Positions 48,744 through 60,021 of a stretch of DNA of 64,000 nucleotides are shown in pieces. The notes beneath the pieces are model-generated. The model was not told the origin of the DNA and searched no databases. It saw only the letters and a list, made by a program, of their open reading frames with translations. The stretch spans positions 59,398,841 to 59,462,840 of the forward strand of contig OW799233.1 of assembly GCA_941918925.1 (NCBI GenBank), given 5' to 3'. The number at the start of each line of letters is the position of its first letter. Position 1 is the stretch's first letter. Position numbers and translations under genes: made by a program. Source of the stretch: Phyto melanocephala. Its lineage: Eukaryota; Arthropoda; Insecta; Diptera; Rhinophoridae.

Positions 48744-49029
48744 TAAATATTTATATAACTTAAATATACAAAAGTACTTGCAACCTATATGAGGTTCATA
48801 CAAAATAAAAATCATATACATACATACATACATTTAAGTATTAGCAATATGTTTGAATGAATATTCGTATGTAGGTTTTTTACACACACACACATGCTAC
48901 GTTGAATCAAGGTTATAGCTGTTGTTACTTTGTTATCTCTAGCAGCGAAAGCCGCGGTGACATTTTGTTTTCTTTAAATAAATGCGTACATACATACATA
49001 CATACCTACTATATGTTTCATTATTATTC

Positions 49030-49531
49030 TTTATAATAAAGTATTTTATCCGCTCAAAAACGTACCATTGTAAAATTATAAATTGAGTTTTTGAATGTAA
49101 GTACGTATAAAAAATAAAATAACACAAAAAAAAATGAAAAAAATAAAAAAAAAAAATTTTTTTGTCTCAACTGGGATTCGAACATAAGCTCATCTAGTGT
49201 CTATTGTTAAAAAAAAACCGAGGTGGTCGTGGTTTTTTGCTCATATCTCAGTTATTTATGTACCGATTTTTCTGAATTTCAATAGCGATCTACTCCCGAA
49301 TATTTCCAACATTTTAATACCTCATGCGGGTCCGGGCGATGTCGGGGGGCTTCAAAAAGTTGATTTCAACATACACACGGACAGACGGACAGACGGACAG
49401 GGCTTAATCGACTTCCCTATTCATAAGCTTTCAGGAAATATATACTTTATGGGGTCGGAAATGAAAATTGTAGAAATTTCACACGGAATGACAAACCTAT
49501 ATATACCCTTTTACACTGTGTGAAGGGTATA
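49030..49531 (+). mobile_element. Family A element, copy A15 (5'-truncated), last unit of the array
   Basis: Contains ccattgtaaaattataaattg, the tRNA-like caactgggattcgaac, ggtggtcgtggttttttgctc, acggacagacggacagacgg and the 3' end cactgtgtgaagggtata at 49531. It has no 5' end. Confidence 0.85.
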
Positions 49532-49929
49532 AAAAAAATCATAGCTTGGTTAACTTGTAATCATACTGCTCTCTCGCCTATTATTTAATGACTATTTGTA
49601 ATTTTTAATGTTTTCGAATATAATGTCATTTTTGTCAAATAAATTTTTTGAAATCATACTATTTTAAAATGATAACCATTTTGAAATTTTTACGAAAAGT
49701 AAACATTAAATGATACAATTCAAAAAAATGCTTGATTAGCGTGACAAAATATATGATGAAATTAAACAAAAATAACTATAACTTGTTTTAGTTATAGAAA
49801 CTATTATATGACCGTCGTGATCATCTCGTAACTATGGTTTTTCTTTGCGTGTGGTTCTTTCCTTATATCTCAGTTGTTTATGTACCGATTTTTCCGATTT
49901 TCAATAACGATTAAGGATATTAATAATTA

Positions 49930-50545
49930 AATCTAAGGCTTTCGACTCTTAAGGTAAAAAACCTTATTTGAAGGTTTTTCAAACAATTTGTAATTACAAA
50001 ATTGTAGATTAGTTTAATATTTTTATCACATCTGTGTCTAAGGATATCGTTTGGTATATTCGTTCCAAAAATGCGCGTTCTGGATGAATTGTATTTAGGG
50101 CAGTCGTCAAGAATATGGGCTATATTGAGCTATGTATTACAGGTAGAACAAACTGGTGCTTGAGTTCTTGTGAGAAGATGTTGGTGGGTAAGTTTGCAAT
50201 GACCAATTCTAAGTCGCGTAAATTAAGTAGTTTCACTTCTAGAGCAGTTTTTTGGGTATGATGGTTTAGCTCCCATTGGGTTGATGTGTTTGTAATTGTG
50301 TTGGTAATCGAACCACTTTTTTTATATAATTGATTTAGGTATTGATAATGTTACATATGTCTCGAGTTTCTTTTGTAGAATATTTTATCAGCGGTCGCCG
50401 TTTAGTGTCCTCAGCTTCAGAGTCAGCGTATTCGTTGCCTATAATGCCAATATGGGAAGGAGCCCACATAACTTTGATGTTATTTAAATTTTGTATGCAG
50501 ATATGACTTATTTGGTTGATTATCAGTGATTCGTATAGTGAGTTT
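49930..50545 (-). pseudogene. Non-LTR retrotransposon RNase H and Cys/His tail fragment
   Basis: On the - strand: WAPSHIGIIGNEYADSEAED (about 50455-50395), the C-terminal part of an RNase H domain with the final Asp (NEYAD). Further on comes LTHQHLLTRTQAPVCSTCNT followed by a stop, then LNIAHILDDCPKY, a CxxC...H...C motif. RNase H followed by such a knuckle is typical of I/R1/LOA-type non-LTR ORF2 ends. At least one stop; the polymerase is missing. Confidence 0.75.
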
Positions 50546-50602
50546 TTGAATTTTTGTTGTTTTATTTTATTTCATATTTTAATGCAAAAAGCTAAATAGA
50601 AT

Positions 50603-51127
50603 TAAAGTAAGAGTGTTATAGTCGGCCGTGGCGAATCTTATATACCCTTCACAACGTGTAGTCATGCAATAACAATTGTTTGTATCACCATTCATCTCAT
50701 AAGAAATACGTACATACATACGTATAAAAATCATACATATATAAAAACATCCCAATGTAAAATTGAAAATTGAGTTTATGTATGTACGTTTAAAAGAAGA
50801 ACAAAAAATAAAAAATACCATTAAAATATAAATAATATATAAAATAAAAAATAAAAAAAATGTTGACTCAGTTCAGTATACCACGTTTGTACGAGGTAGT
50901 CGTGGTTTTTTGTTCATATCTCAGTTGTTTATATATCGAAGTCTCTGATTTTCAATACCGATCTACTTCTGAATATTTCTGATATTCTCATACCTCACCC
51001 GGGTTCAGGCGGGCTTAATCGACTCCCCTATTCATAAGCTTTCAGATGAGTCGGAAATCAAAATTGTAGAAATTTTACACGGAAAGACAAAGCTACATAT
51101 ACCCTTTTTCACTGTGTGAAGGGTATA
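50603..51127 (+). mobile_element. Family A element, copy A16 (old, decayed)
   Basis: Diverged 5' end (aaagtaagagtgttatagtcggccgtggcgaat), short interior, no (GTCY)n tract, 3' end cactgtgtgaagggtata. Confidence 0.75.
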
Positions 51128-51224
51128 AATATATATAAGGCGATTTTTTTTAGAGATCGGCAATTTTAAAGTTCGTATTATGTTAAGAAAAACAAAATCT
51201 TAAAATTTTTAAAACAAAGTTTTG

Positions 51225-51395
51225 GCAGACCAGACGTAATGGGAATCATTTTGATTTTTGCACAATTCTTTTGATTGCATAACATTGTTAATTGTTTGAA
51301 ACTCAATCTTATTTCTAAATTTGCTTTTTATCAAACTAAGCAGTGAACAAATTCTTTCTGCAGCAACTGAACTATGTGGCAAGGACGTTAAGTTT
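51225..51395 (-). pseudogene. hAT transposase C-terminal domain remnant
   Basis: On the - strand: LTSLPHSSVAAERICSLLSL, then IKSKFRNKIEFQTINNVMQS and KELCKNQNDSHYVW. 'LPHSS...ER.FS' is the dimerisation motif of the TTF-type hAT group. It has the same family relation to the relic inside 30527-31251. No flanking repeats were found. Confidence 0.78.
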
Positions 51396-51420
51396 TGAAT
51401 AAAATAAATAAGTTAAAGTT

Positions 51421-51849
51421 GAAGTTCAATAAACTTCTAGAGCTAATAATGAAAAATTTTTAGCCGAAGTTCAAGAATCTTCTAGAGCTAATAATGAAAA
51501 ATTATTAGCCGAAGTTCAAGAATCTTCTAGAGCTAATAATGAATTATTATTAGCCGAAGTTCAAGAATCTTCTAGAGCTAATAATGAAAAATTATTAGCT
51601 GAAGTTAAAGAAGAAGTGCAAGAAACAGCTAGAGCTACAAACGAGAAACTTCAAGAAATTTCTGAAGCTGTAAATAACCGAGTAGATGGCATAGAAAAGC
51701 AAGTTAATAAAATTGATAAAAAAATATCTGAGCTTGAAGATTGCATAGTTACTCCAGCAAGTGACTTTAATAGCAAATTACAACTTCAAGTCAAAGATGT
51801 TGATGAAAAATTGCAGCTACAAGTAGAAAATGTTGACGAAAAATTTTAA
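51421..51849 (+). pseudogene. Gag N-terminal part with 15-residue coiled-coil repeats
   Basis: Five 45-bp units start at 51421, 51466, 51511, 51556 and 51601, each encoding EVQESSRANNEKLLA or a variant; the first carries a stop (CAATAA). They run into VQETARATNEKLQEISEAVN and NKIDKKISELEDC, a predicted coiled coil. A second small repeat, LQ(V/L)...VDEK, precedes the stop at 51847. Function: probably Gag self-assembly (inference). Confidence 0.7.
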
Positions 51850-51983
51850 AATCTGGAAATAAAAATTAATGATCTTCAATGTCACGAGGGACCAGTGCGG
51901 ATAATTCCAGAAATATCGAGTAGAATAAAGCCCCTACAGTTGCCAATAGAAATATGTAGAACAATGAAGAAAATGCTATAGAG

Positions 51984-52630
51984 TTGATATTGGCATTGAA
52001 AGGCAATGCAGAACAAGTTCTAGAAAGTATACCCGTTGGCTGCAGAGAAAACTATGATGACATAATGGTGGCGGTACAACGCAAGTATGGCGGTGAGCAT
52101 AAACGAGATATATACCGAAAGGAATGGCGAGGCAGAATACAAAAAGCTAACGAGTCATTACAAGATTTCGAAACGGAGATCGAGCGTTTGGTGCAGCTGA
52201 CATATCCAGGTGAAAATCACCCATTTTTGGATCAGTTTAAAATTTAAAGATTTGTAAATGGAATACGTGATCCAGAAATAAAGCACGCGGTGTTTGGCAC
52301 ACATAAATCAACGTTTGCAGAAACCGTATCATACGCTCTGACACAGGAGACCGCAAAATTACTATCTAAGCCGCAAATATGTAAGGTGAGAAATCTCAAA
52401 AGTACTGTAGAAAAAGACGGAGATATAGTCACCGAAATTAAAAATGCAGTTAAATATACAGGCGTTAGAGGAAAAGCAAGGCAAAGCTAGAGCCAAATGC
52501 TATAATTGTGGTAAGAGTAGACATTTTCAACGAAATTGCAAAGCACCAAGGAAGCGGGCGAGATCTGTTTCGCCACCTGGAAACAGCAAACAGGCAAACA
52601 CTAAATCATCAAATGAGTCACCGTTAAACT
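51984..52630 (+). pseudogene. Gag capsid-like part and zinc knuckle
   Basis: MILALKGNAEQVLESIPVGC and WRGRIQKANESLQDFETEIE-RLVQLTYPG are typical of the gypsy-type capsid region ('...SL..F...I..L...AYPG'). A stop at 52245 is followed by RFVNGIRDPEIKHAVF. The knuckle CYNCGKSRHFQRNC (CX2CX4HX4C) lies at 52498-52539 in a shifted frame. Binds the element's RNA in intact relatives. Confidence 0.85.
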
Positions 52631-52700
52631 AAAACAAGCTAGCACTACGGGGCAAGAGCTAGCTCCCATAACCGAGGGCCCAACAATCTCCATATCAGTT

Positions 52701-53030
52701 ATGCAGCAGAAGAATAGCAACCTTACTGCTTGTGGGTATATCAACGATCGAAGGCATATTTTTACCATAGACACAGGAGCATCGCAGTCTATTATCAGGC
52801 CCGATTTAGTAAAGAAAACAATCGAACCGTTATGTGGCGTAAGTATGCGAACAGCTACTGTGGAGCCTGCTACTGTCTATGGTAAAATAAACGTAAAAGT
52901 AACTATAGCCAACATAACTGTCAATCATGTATTCATCGTTGCCGACATTGTGGACGACGTAATCATCGGTGCAGATTTTATGATTAGTCATGGCATTAAT
53001 CTGCACATGGGGCAGAAGGTAATGATTTGA
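52701..53030 (+). pseudogene. Retropepsin-like aspartic protease region
   Basis: FTIDTGASQSIIRPDLV holds the catalytic DTG. VFIVADIVDDVIIGADFM matches the 'ILG.D' flap-end block. Cleaves Gag-Pol in intact relatives. Frame open for 109 residues, then a stop at 53028. Confidence 0.85.
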
Positions 53031-53162
53031 AGAAATGTTGAAATATCTCTAGATGTTGGTTATGAAAATAAGGTGCATGTAAGGAATCTAGTTGCTACAT
53101 AATATGAGAAAATACCACCACAGGCAGAAAGTGTAGTATGGGCGCGTATAGAGGGAGATTGT

Positions 53163-54134
53163 GTGGACAACCGGTTGTGGGTGGTAGAACAAACAGATAT
53201 AAAAAGTGACTTAATAACAGCAAAAGCCCTTGTCAAAACCAGCAATGACGGAAGAGTCCCTGTAAGAGTGCTTAACCTTTCCGCCTGTGAAAAAGTCGTC
53301 AAGCCAAAATCCGAATTAGGTCAATGTGCTAAAGCTGAGGTAATAATTAATTGCGAAATGAAATCGGGTCCTGTCAGTATGTCAAACAAAGAGCAGGAGA
53401 TGCTAGCAGAATACGTAGAGAAGTGGGTTAAAGGATTATCGCCGCCCGATAGGAATAAAGCAAAACAGCTACTCAGAGAACATGCATTCATCTTCGCTCT
53501 GAAAGGTCAACATTAAGGTAGAACATCACATGTGAAACATCAGATAAATACCGGCGATGCAAGGCCTATAAAACAAGCTCCTAGAAGTATTCCTCTAGCG
53601 AAACGTAATGAAGTCAAAGAACTTGTCAATGAAATGGAGCGGAATGGTGTAATAGAACCTTCTTCAAGTCCTTGGAGCTCACCGGTAGTTTTGGTTAAAA
53701 AGAAAGGTGGCAGCACAAGATTTTGCGTCGATTATAGAAAACTGAATGACGTCACTAAGAAGGACAGTTATCCACTACCAAGGTTAGATGACACTCTGGA
53801 CGCGCTAGCTGGAACAAAATAGTTCTCCACATTAGAGCTGCAAATTGGTTATTGGCAAGTAGAAATATCTGATAGAGATAAGGAGAAAACAGCTTTTAGT
53901 GCAACTGACGGGCTATGGCAATTTAACATGATGCCATTTGGACTATGCAACGCTCCAGCCACATTCGAGCGATTAAAGGAACGCGTATTAAGGGGACTTC
54001 ATTGGAAGACATGCCTGGTTTATCTTGATGACATACTTGTCATGGGTAAAAGTTTTGACGATCACCTGAAAAATCTAGAAGAAGTTCTTAAACGAAAGCG
54101 CAAAGAAATGTGCATTGTTCTAGAAAGAGGTTAA
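53163..54134 (+). pseudogene. Reverse transcriptase region with linker
   Basis: A linker (53163-53516) ends in a stop. The polymerase follows: [40 protein letters not shown], a stop at 53820, then EKTAFSATDGLWQFNMMPFG, and YLDDILVMG with the catalytic YxDD (about 54019). Frame is kept from 51984 through here apart from the knuckle, so decay is mainly by point stops (53514, 53820, 54132). Inactive. Confidence 0.9.
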
Positions 54135-54421
54135 ATACTTGGGGCATCGAGTCGCAGAGGATGGTATATCAACTGACGAAGATAAAGTTCAAGCTGTGAA
54201 GGACTGGCCTCGCCCGAAAAATCTGCATGAGTTACGTAGTTTTCTAGGCCTCTGTACCTACTACAGGAGATTTGTGCCGAATTTTTCCAGTGTCGCTGCC
54301 AGTCTGCATGAGCTCACCAAGAAGTCACGACCATTCTTGTGCCCTGAAGCACAAGAACAATCATCTGTGACAAAATGGAAGAGTAGCTTAAGTCAACATA
54401 AGAGAGAAATGAGTTATGCTA

Positions 54422-55137
54422 GGTGCACAATTGGGACGAACGACGAATTTTTCTTCGCGAATATTCGTCATCAAAAATAAAACACATTTGTGTATATGAG
54501 AATGCATACAATTGTGGCGTCAGTCGAAGTTCACTATACGCGGCGAACTCTGCATTAGATTTATTTATATGTATTTCTTACGCCGGCGAACGACGAACAA
54601 ATTGATACAAGGTGACTATTTTTTTTATTAAATTTGGGTTTACTTCTCAACTTTTTAAGAAAATAAAGTTAGTTTTTACTTTAATAATTGTTTTATTTTT
54701 TATTTTAAAACATTTCAAATAAGTATAAAAAAGTTAAGTACAAAAATTTGTTTTTATTTGTGTTTTTGCAAATGTTTCAGTTTATTAAGTGATCTTTTTT
54801 TCATATGGTCACACTATTAGCTGTTATACACAAACAAAATTTTTGTTATTGTTTAATGCACGTACCAACGACATTATTTGCAAACGTTTACTTATACGTA
54901 AACAAGTTTTTATTATTACAGAAGTTATATTTATTGTTTTGTTGAGTTTCACAAAAAATTAAATTCTTTGATTATTTTTGTTTTTTCTTTGCACAAATAC
55001 TAAACAATTTTATCAACTATAAAAGATGTTACTTTTTCGTCGTTGTTGTGCTTCACACGACGAATTTGCACAACGAATTTTTACTGAAGAGTTCGTCGTG
55101 TTGGGCGAAATTCGTCGTTCGTCCCAATTGTGCGCCG
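54422..55137. mobile_element. MITE with GTGCACAATTGGGACGAACG ends
   Basis: The left end is gtgcacaattgggacgaacgacgaattt. The right end is the inverse, aaattcgtcgttcgtcccaattgtgc. Further cgtcg/cgacg pairs lie near both ends. It sits at the break of the gypsy element. No clear duplication. Confidence 0.8.
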
Positions 55138-55689
55138 AGCATTAAGGTGCTTGGCGCACCACAAAAGCAAAGGCGCTTAAATGTGTTTAGTCCATTTTGA
55201 AAAACTCAATTTTTTATCAATGTTACGTACGTTTACTTTTTAGCTTAAGTTTTTTGAATCAATAATGAATAATAATTGATCAAAACAACTTATGTACACA
55301 TACTTTTGTTTACATCATCAGAATTTCCATTCATCATATAACGGTATCGCTTATCTTCACTTAAGCTGTATAAATGTTAACCTTGAAAAAATAAAGTCAT
55401 TATTTTCAAACAACTTATGTTTGCATGAGTTTTTTTTTGTGAAATGCGATTGTTGTATACAGTTATCTTAAATGAATGTAAGTTCTTACGACGAAATATT
55501 TTTCAATGAAAGAAACAAGAAACAAATATTTCAGAACAGCTTCTGCAGACACACTCTGTTTTAATCACGCGATGCTAAAAATTAACGGTACTGTATGTTT
55601 ACTTAAGTGTTTTTTGTTCTGCGAAATATTGTTTCAGCTTGCCTCAGTCGTGAAATAATTTTTGTACAGGTTGAACCGTACGTGGATAA
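55138..55689. other. Nothing recognised
   Basis: Contains ggcgcaccacaaaagcaaaggcgcttaaatg near 55150. The similar aagcgcttaaatag at 57864 may be the opposite end of the next element, but the match is short. Confidence 0.35.
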
Positions 55690-57622
55690 AAATGGACAAA
55701 AAAAATCGAATGTGAAGAAAATTTATTCGGATTTGACAGCGATGATTCTGTTTTAGATCCAAATGTTAATATTAATGAATTAGATACAAGCAATACAAAT
55801 TTTGAAGATGAAATAAGTGATGTAAGTAATAAGTTATGGAGGTCAAAAAGTGATAATATAATAAAAAATTCATAATATAGGAAAGCAGGTTAGAAAGAGA
55901 AGCAAATACTAATCCGTCAACATCCAAAAATATTAAGAAAAATCTGCGCAACAAAGGTAAATCTTACATTTCAAGCAGTGGCAAAATTGTGCCTTTCCGC
56001 GCAATTACAACAGAACAGCAACAAGTAATTTATGAACTGTACTGGCAGCTAGGATCGTATCAATTGCGACAAGCGTTGTAGCAGGATTAATTAAAATTCA
56101 TTCCACTAAAACTATACGGAAAGATAAACGTGACACTAATCCAAGGAAACGGATGAATACATACAAATATTATTTGGAAATACGCAGTCAAGGAGTTTTG
56201 GTGTGTCAGAAATGTTTTAAAGGGACTTTATGCGAAAGCGATCAGTTTTTGAAAACTGTAGCAAACAAAAAAAATTGAAGGACATGGTGCTTTTACCGAT
56301 CAACATGGAAAACACCGAAATTCAAAAAAACTTCCAGCTTCAAAGGAAATAGAAGTGATTGAGTTTATAAATTCTTTCCCTTCGTATGAATCGCACTATA
56401 CTCGACGTGACACATCCAAGAAATATTTGCCCGGCGATTTGTCTGTTGCTGTGCTTCACAGACATTATTGCGAAAATTATGATCACTCTATATCAATTTC
56501 CAAATTTTCTCAGATTTTTCACACATTGAATTTAAAATTCAAAAAACCAAAACTAGACACTTGTCACAAATGTGACATGTTGAATTCAAAAATAAAATTT
56601 GCAGAAGCAGAATCACTTGATGCCCTAAAAACTGAACAAGCAGATCACCATCACCAAGCGAAACAAGATTTTGAATCAAAACGAAATGATAAGCAAAAGG
56701 CAAGTGCTGATAAAAATCTAAAAGTATTTTCCTTTGATTTGCAACAATGTCTTCCTACTCCATTTTTACGGTCGTCAGTATCATTTTATAAAAGGCCATT
56801 GTGGACTTTCAATCTAACTGTGCATGACTGCTCAACAAATGAACCATTCTGCTATATGTGGCACGAAGCTTTGGCTAAACGTGGTGGTAACGATATAGCG
56901 TCATGTTTCTTTCAACATTTACAAAGCCTACCACTCTCTGTCAACCATGTAATTTTTTATAGTGACTGCTGCCCTGGCCAGAATAAAAATTCTTTTGTTG
57001 CAACAATGTTTGCCATATTCATGCAATTAGCCCCCACAACAGGATCAATAAGTATAATTGATCATAAGTTTATGGTTCCAGGCAACACACATATGGAGTG
57101 TGATAGTGATCATGCTCTGATCGAAAAAAAGAAAACAGTAACATCAGTACAAATTCACCACCCTCGGGACTGGCATTAATTTATTAGGACTGTTGGAGTA
57201 AAAAGAAAATTTTGTGTGATTGAAATGAATAGAAACCAAGTTTTTGATTTTGCGAGTGCTGCTAAGGAATTATTTTATGGAGAAAGGTGGATGACGATGG
57301 GCGGAAATACAGTTGGGCAGATATAAAATGGTTACGATTTACCAAAGAATTTGGATCCGTTTTCTTTAAAAATTCCTTAGATGAAAATGAGCCTTTTAGT
57401 AGAATTAATTTAAGAAAAAGAGGTATAAGCTCTATTAAAAAAAATAATTTAAAACAATGCTATTTTTCACCACGTGAAATTAATCAAAAGAAAAAACAAG
57501 ATTTAATTGACATGTTGCCACTTATTGATGAAATTTATAAAGACTTTTATTTAAACTTACATACTGCAGACATGTTAGACTTTCACCCGGACTTAACCGA
57601 AACTGATGAGATTTTTGAATAA
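55690..57622 (+). pseudogene. DDE-like transposon ORF of the YSD/PGQN type, copy 2
   Basis: An upstream acidic part (55690-55815) may be spliced (gtaagtaat...aatatag). A conserved but broken segment follows: PFRAITTEQQQVIYELYWQL, then stops. A long open frame 56355-57176 has FINSFPSYESHYTRRDTSKK-YLPGDL, KPKLDTCHKCDMLNSKI (CxxC), FSFDLQQCLPTP, LWTFNLTVHDCST, EALAKRGGNDIASC, IFYSDCCPGQNKNSFVATMF, GNTHMECDSDHALIEKK and RDW before a stop. A third segment (57287-57622) has DIKWLRFTKEFGS and KKKQDLIDMLPLIDE. The Asp in FDLQQ, Asp in YSD and Glu in HMECD are candidates for a DDE triad (inference). Family as at 33963-35241, but a different lineage. Confidence 0.75.
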
Positions 57623-58554
57623 ATAAAAAATTTCATATTCAACAGTATATTATAATTTTAATTTTAGAATTTATTTTTAATTTTTCGTTAAAAACAAAAA
57701 TATTGCCATGTAAACAATAATCTTATCTTCTTTTATGTCTTTTTATAAACTTGAATAAAACCTCTTATGTTAACTTAAAACTACACAATACATACTTTTT
57801 ATTTAAACAGAAGGGCTTAAGTTACTTAAGGTTCAGTTCAACGCAAATTTCAGTTTCGAAAAAGCGCTTAAATAGAAAAGGCGTAAAATCTTCTGAATTC
57901 AACAATATTTTTTTTTAAATATTCATCCTTCTTCTATACTAAACATGTTACAAATATATTAATTCATAAATTGTTTGCATAAATCAAGCACAATAAAAAT
58001 TACACAAAATTGATGATATCTCAAAACTTAAATTTTCGACATAAGCTACTCTTCCATATTGCCACAGATATAATTAGTATTGTTATTTGAGTTGAGGATT
58101 TATTTACATTATTCACCTTCGTTGTGGAGATGATTTGTAGAAGTTGCACAAAATAGCGATTTCAACAAGGGTTTTTATTTCTTTTACTTTAAACCCCGGT
58201 TTTAAGCCGAACCGAAGATTTGGCGGAAAATCGGTTGGAAATTTCCAATCAAACCGTACGCTAGTGTGGGCAACTTTACATTATTTTTCAGTAAATTATA
58301 GGTAGGTACAATTCAAATTAAGTACAATATTCAAAGGTAAGCTATAATATTCAAAAGTAAGTATAATATTCAATGGTATAAATTATAGTAATAAATTAAT
58401 TTTTAATATAAATAAACAATTTCAGTTTTTCTTATAAAATACAAAAATTAAATAAAATGTATGTCAAACGATTAGTTTGGACATATTGAGTTTGCATTAC
58501 TTCTGTGTTTTTCTAAACTATATCGCCATATGACTAGAACATAAATATCGGCGA
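57623..58554. other. Nothing recognised
   Basis: AT-rich sequence between two transposon remnants. Confidence 0.4.
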
Positions 58555-59520
58555 TATTTAGATAGCAGTGATTTTGCTCAAATTCTAGATGAAATTGACT
58601 ACGATATTTCAATTTCTTATATTTGAGATGAAAATTATAGATGTGAAAGCACTCTGACAAATGATTTTGAGACGGCAAACGATGAAGAGGCAGCAGGAGT
58701 CAGTGATATAGATTTACTGTATATTGCAAAAATAAAATGCAATGGAGCGCAACTCCTTTAGAACAAAGCGTTAGAACTTTAGCTGAGAATGTCATTTCCA
58801 TACAACCAGGGCCACTTCGAATTGCCGTATCCAGATGCCACGATATTTTTTGTTTTTTTTCCGATAACGTTAGAAAAAATAATAGTTGAAAATATTAACA
58901 AGTATGGAAGAGTAAAATTCGGTAAATTTTAGATTTAGAAACTTTTATTTTAACTTCTACTTTGCGTGCATTTATTGCTGTGCTTATTCTTGCCGGTGTT
59001 TATCGTCTTCCAATGTTTTACAAATGTCACGAAAATTTGACGATTGATAAATAGTTAGTGACTTTTCGAGGACGATGTTCTTTCAAACAATATATGCCCT
59101 CAAAACCTGCTAAGTATGGCCTAAAATTTTGGCTGGCTGTGGATTCCAAATCGGGATATGTATGGAAAATGCAACCATATCTTTGAAAATCAAAAAAATG
59201 AACCACGTGAAAAAAATCAAGGCGAGCGCGTCGTTTTGAATCTTTTTCAGGAGGCGTAGATACTACCAATCAGATGATTGGCTGCTACAGTACATAACGA
59301 AAGACAAATATATGGCCAAATATCGTAGTTTCGAATATCATTGATATATCTGTATTGAATGCATTTATATTACTTTCAGAAATCGATGTTTTGTGGGCAC
59401 CAATTGATCCAAATCGTAGGAGACCAGAATTTTTACGCCAGCTGAGTTTATCCTTGGCTCAAGAACACATGATGAAAAGATCCCACTTACCTAAGAACAA
59501 ATCATGAGCAGAGCTTCTGA
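58555..59520 (+). pseudogene. piggyBac-type transposase pseudogene
   Basis: Read across frames: an acidic N-terminus (EIDYDISISY, later NDFETANDEEAAGVSDIDLL), PLEQSVRTLAENVISIQPGP, then LRAFIAVLILAGVYRL, then LVTFRGRCSFKQYMPSKPAK-YGLKFWLAVDSKSGYVW, and near the end WPNIVVSNIIDISVLNAFIL and RRRPEFLRQLSLSLAQEHM. The 'L..FRGRCPFKQYMPSKPAKYGIK' block identifies piggyBac. The 'DEQ' before it reads DK-stop, and several stops and shifts are present. Cut-and-paste at TTAA is the family's mode; no TTAA ends were located. Confidence 0.85.
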
Positions 59521-60021
59521 CTAAATTAGAACATCAACTTCTGATTGTGTAGCATCTATGGGCGGTGTAACGAAAATCTTATCTATTAAAAAAGTGACAT
59601 CTGCGGCTGCTGTATATGCAAACTACAACGAAAAATAATTTGCTCATCCTGTACTGAGAATTTTTAACGATTTATCTACCATTTCTGTAAATCTTTTCAT
59701 AAGAATAAAACAATAAATATGGGTGGACCAAAATGGTCCCAAACCTAAGATTTGTAACTTTTTATTTTTATTATCTTTTACTTATCATAGATAATTGAAA
59801 ATTTGTTAGAAACAATACAATAAAAAAATACCACGTGAGCTAAAGTTTTATGTTGATATACTGAACGGTTGCAAAGTTAAAGCAAAAAGAAAAAAAATTT
59901 GACCAAAATGGTCAAAACCTACCAGCAGGGTTAATACAAAACTCGCTGTTGGGGTGGTCCAACCAAAACGCACGATGTTATCTTAAATAAAATAAAAAGT
60001 TTTAAGAGAATTAACTTAATA
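59521..60021. other. Nothing recognised, possibly the 3' part of the piggyBac element
   Basis: Contains two similar strings, ggaccaaaatggtcccaaacct and gaccaaaatggtcaaaacct, of unknown meaning. Confidence 0.35.

Larger units (their letters stand above)
47093..49029 (+). repeat. Partial tandem repeat units of a family A derivative
   Basis: A unit that starts taacatcccattgtaaaaaa and ends cgcggtgacattttgttttc-tttaaata occurs at 47094-47688 and 48387-48980, nearly identical. A shortened copy lies at 48087-48312. Units 2 and 3 are preceded by A-type 5' text (gtagtcatgcaataacaata; ttcatctcatataaaatacg). A 36-bp direct duplication (gtgagcagagttaccagagg...) sits at 47691-47762. No coding capacity. 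Confidence 0.85.
45937..49851 (+). mobile_element. Inverted-repeat element C2, split by a 3.2-kb Helentron array
   Basis: Starts CATGCAAAGAAAAAATATGG and ends inverted, ctttgcgtg. The pieces 45937-46339 and 49532-49851 together align with C1 (15677-16398), breaking at ...caaattatta | aaaaaaatcatagc, where C1 is continuous. Confidence 0.82.
45838..49915 (+). mobile_element. Family A element, copy A13, split by element C2
   Basis: The left piece 45838-45936 (ACAAGTAAGAGTGCTATATT...tgatatacgtacatacata) and right piece 49852-49915 (ttccttatatctcagttgtttatgtaccg) are consecutive parts of the A consensus. Between them lies C2 with its own insertions. The 3' half of A13 is lost after 49915. Confidence 0.75.
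51421..54400 (+). mobile_element. Ty3/gypsy-type retrotransposon, decayed, gag to start of RNase H
   Basis: Parts in order: coiled-coil repeats, capsid-like Gag, zinc knuckle, protease, reverse transcriptase, then GHRVAEDGISTDEDKVQAVK and LRSFLGLCTYYRRFVPNFS (thumb/connection to RNase H). RNase H, integrase and LTRs are not seen. The element stops where the MITE at 54422 begins. Pieces are entered separately. Confidence 0.9.
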
